In this document: positions 63,991-64,000 of the stretch, piece by piece | Layout: each line of letters starts with the position of its first letter | Position numbering within the stretch: the first letter of the stretch is position 1 | DNA from: Halovivax cerinus | GTDB taxonomy: Archaea > Halobacteriota > Halobacteria > Halobacteriales > Natrialbaceae | Length of the DNA stretch: 64,000 bases | Assembly: GCF_024498195.1 (NCBI RefSeq) | Contig: NZ_CP101824.1 | Coordinates: 3,838,758-3,902,757, forward strand | Direction of reading: 5' to 3' | Position numbers and translations under genes: made by a program | Notes under the pieces: generated by a model | The model's database searches: none | The model's input: the letters and a program-made list of their open reading frames with translations, nothing else | What the model was told of the DNA's origin: nothing

Positions 63991-64000
63991 TCATCATGGG

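Overview
The window is a piece of a haloarchaeal (class Halobacteria) chromosome. It is GC-rich, its proteins are strongly acidic, many genes have no ribosome binding site and a TATA-like box 25-35 bases before the start codon, and it carries family markers of haloarchaea: FtsZ1, the GatD amidotransferase, a SAMP-type ubiquitin-like modifier, Tat lipoproteins, an archaeosortase PGF-CTERM signal and DtdA D-aminoacyl-tRNA deacylase. I cannot name the genus. I find 51 protein-coding genes and no tRNA, rRNA or CRISPR array.

Layout. 1-2.2 kb: a geranylgeranyl-reductase-like flavoprotein and a 2Fe-2S ferredoxin. 2.2-12.2 kb: one giant gene for a 3,319-residue secreted mosaic protein (three PQQ-type beta-propeller blocks, four CARDB-like domains, three choice-of-anchor-D-like domains, eight near-identical cadherin-like repeats, PGF-CTERM anchor), divergent from a FilR1-type regulator. 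13-19 kb: lipoprotein, ftsZ1, dtdA, aroE and an acidic helix-hairpin-helix protein. 19.5-22.9 kb: pabB-pabA-pabC, translationally coupled. 22.9-25.8 kb: three small regulators and two membrane proteins. 25.8-30.7 kb: gatD, a GNAT acetyltransferase, a structured non-coding block, a SAMP1-like modifier, a nucleoside phosphorylase and two small membrane proteins. 31-34.9 kb: an acyl-CoA carboxylase beta subunit with an extra N-terminal domain, a Tat-exported chymotrypsin-like protein, a universal stress protein.

35-42 kb is a sugar block: ADP-dependent sugar kinase, nucleotidyltransferase, double universal stress protein, TreT-like trehalose synthase, and an aldolase-fructose bisphosphatase operon. 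Together they suggest gluconeogenic flux toward NDP-glucose and trehalose. 42-47 kb: a Tat lipoprotein, two small zinc proteins, a TnpB insertion element of lower GC with an RHH-like companion and a likely omega-RNA, and the radical SAM archaeosine enzyme whose stop codon touches the element. 47-52.6 kb: a histidine kinase, a protein with a degenerate CHAT-like domain, and an all-alpha protein. 52.6-57.3 kb is an efflux locus: TetR-MATE operon, second TetR, zinc-ribbon membrane protein and MFS transporter, with three copies of one palindromic operator-like site. 57.7-63.8 kb: a CPA2 antiporter and a TAXI-type TRAP transporter (solute-binding lipoprotein, DUF1850 protein, fused permease).

The most interesting signals outside genes are the three shared TetR operator-like palindromes, the 140-bp inverted-repeat-bounded hairpin block at 28.2 kb, six intergenic minisatellites with 24-32 bp periods, and the structured ends of the TnpB element.
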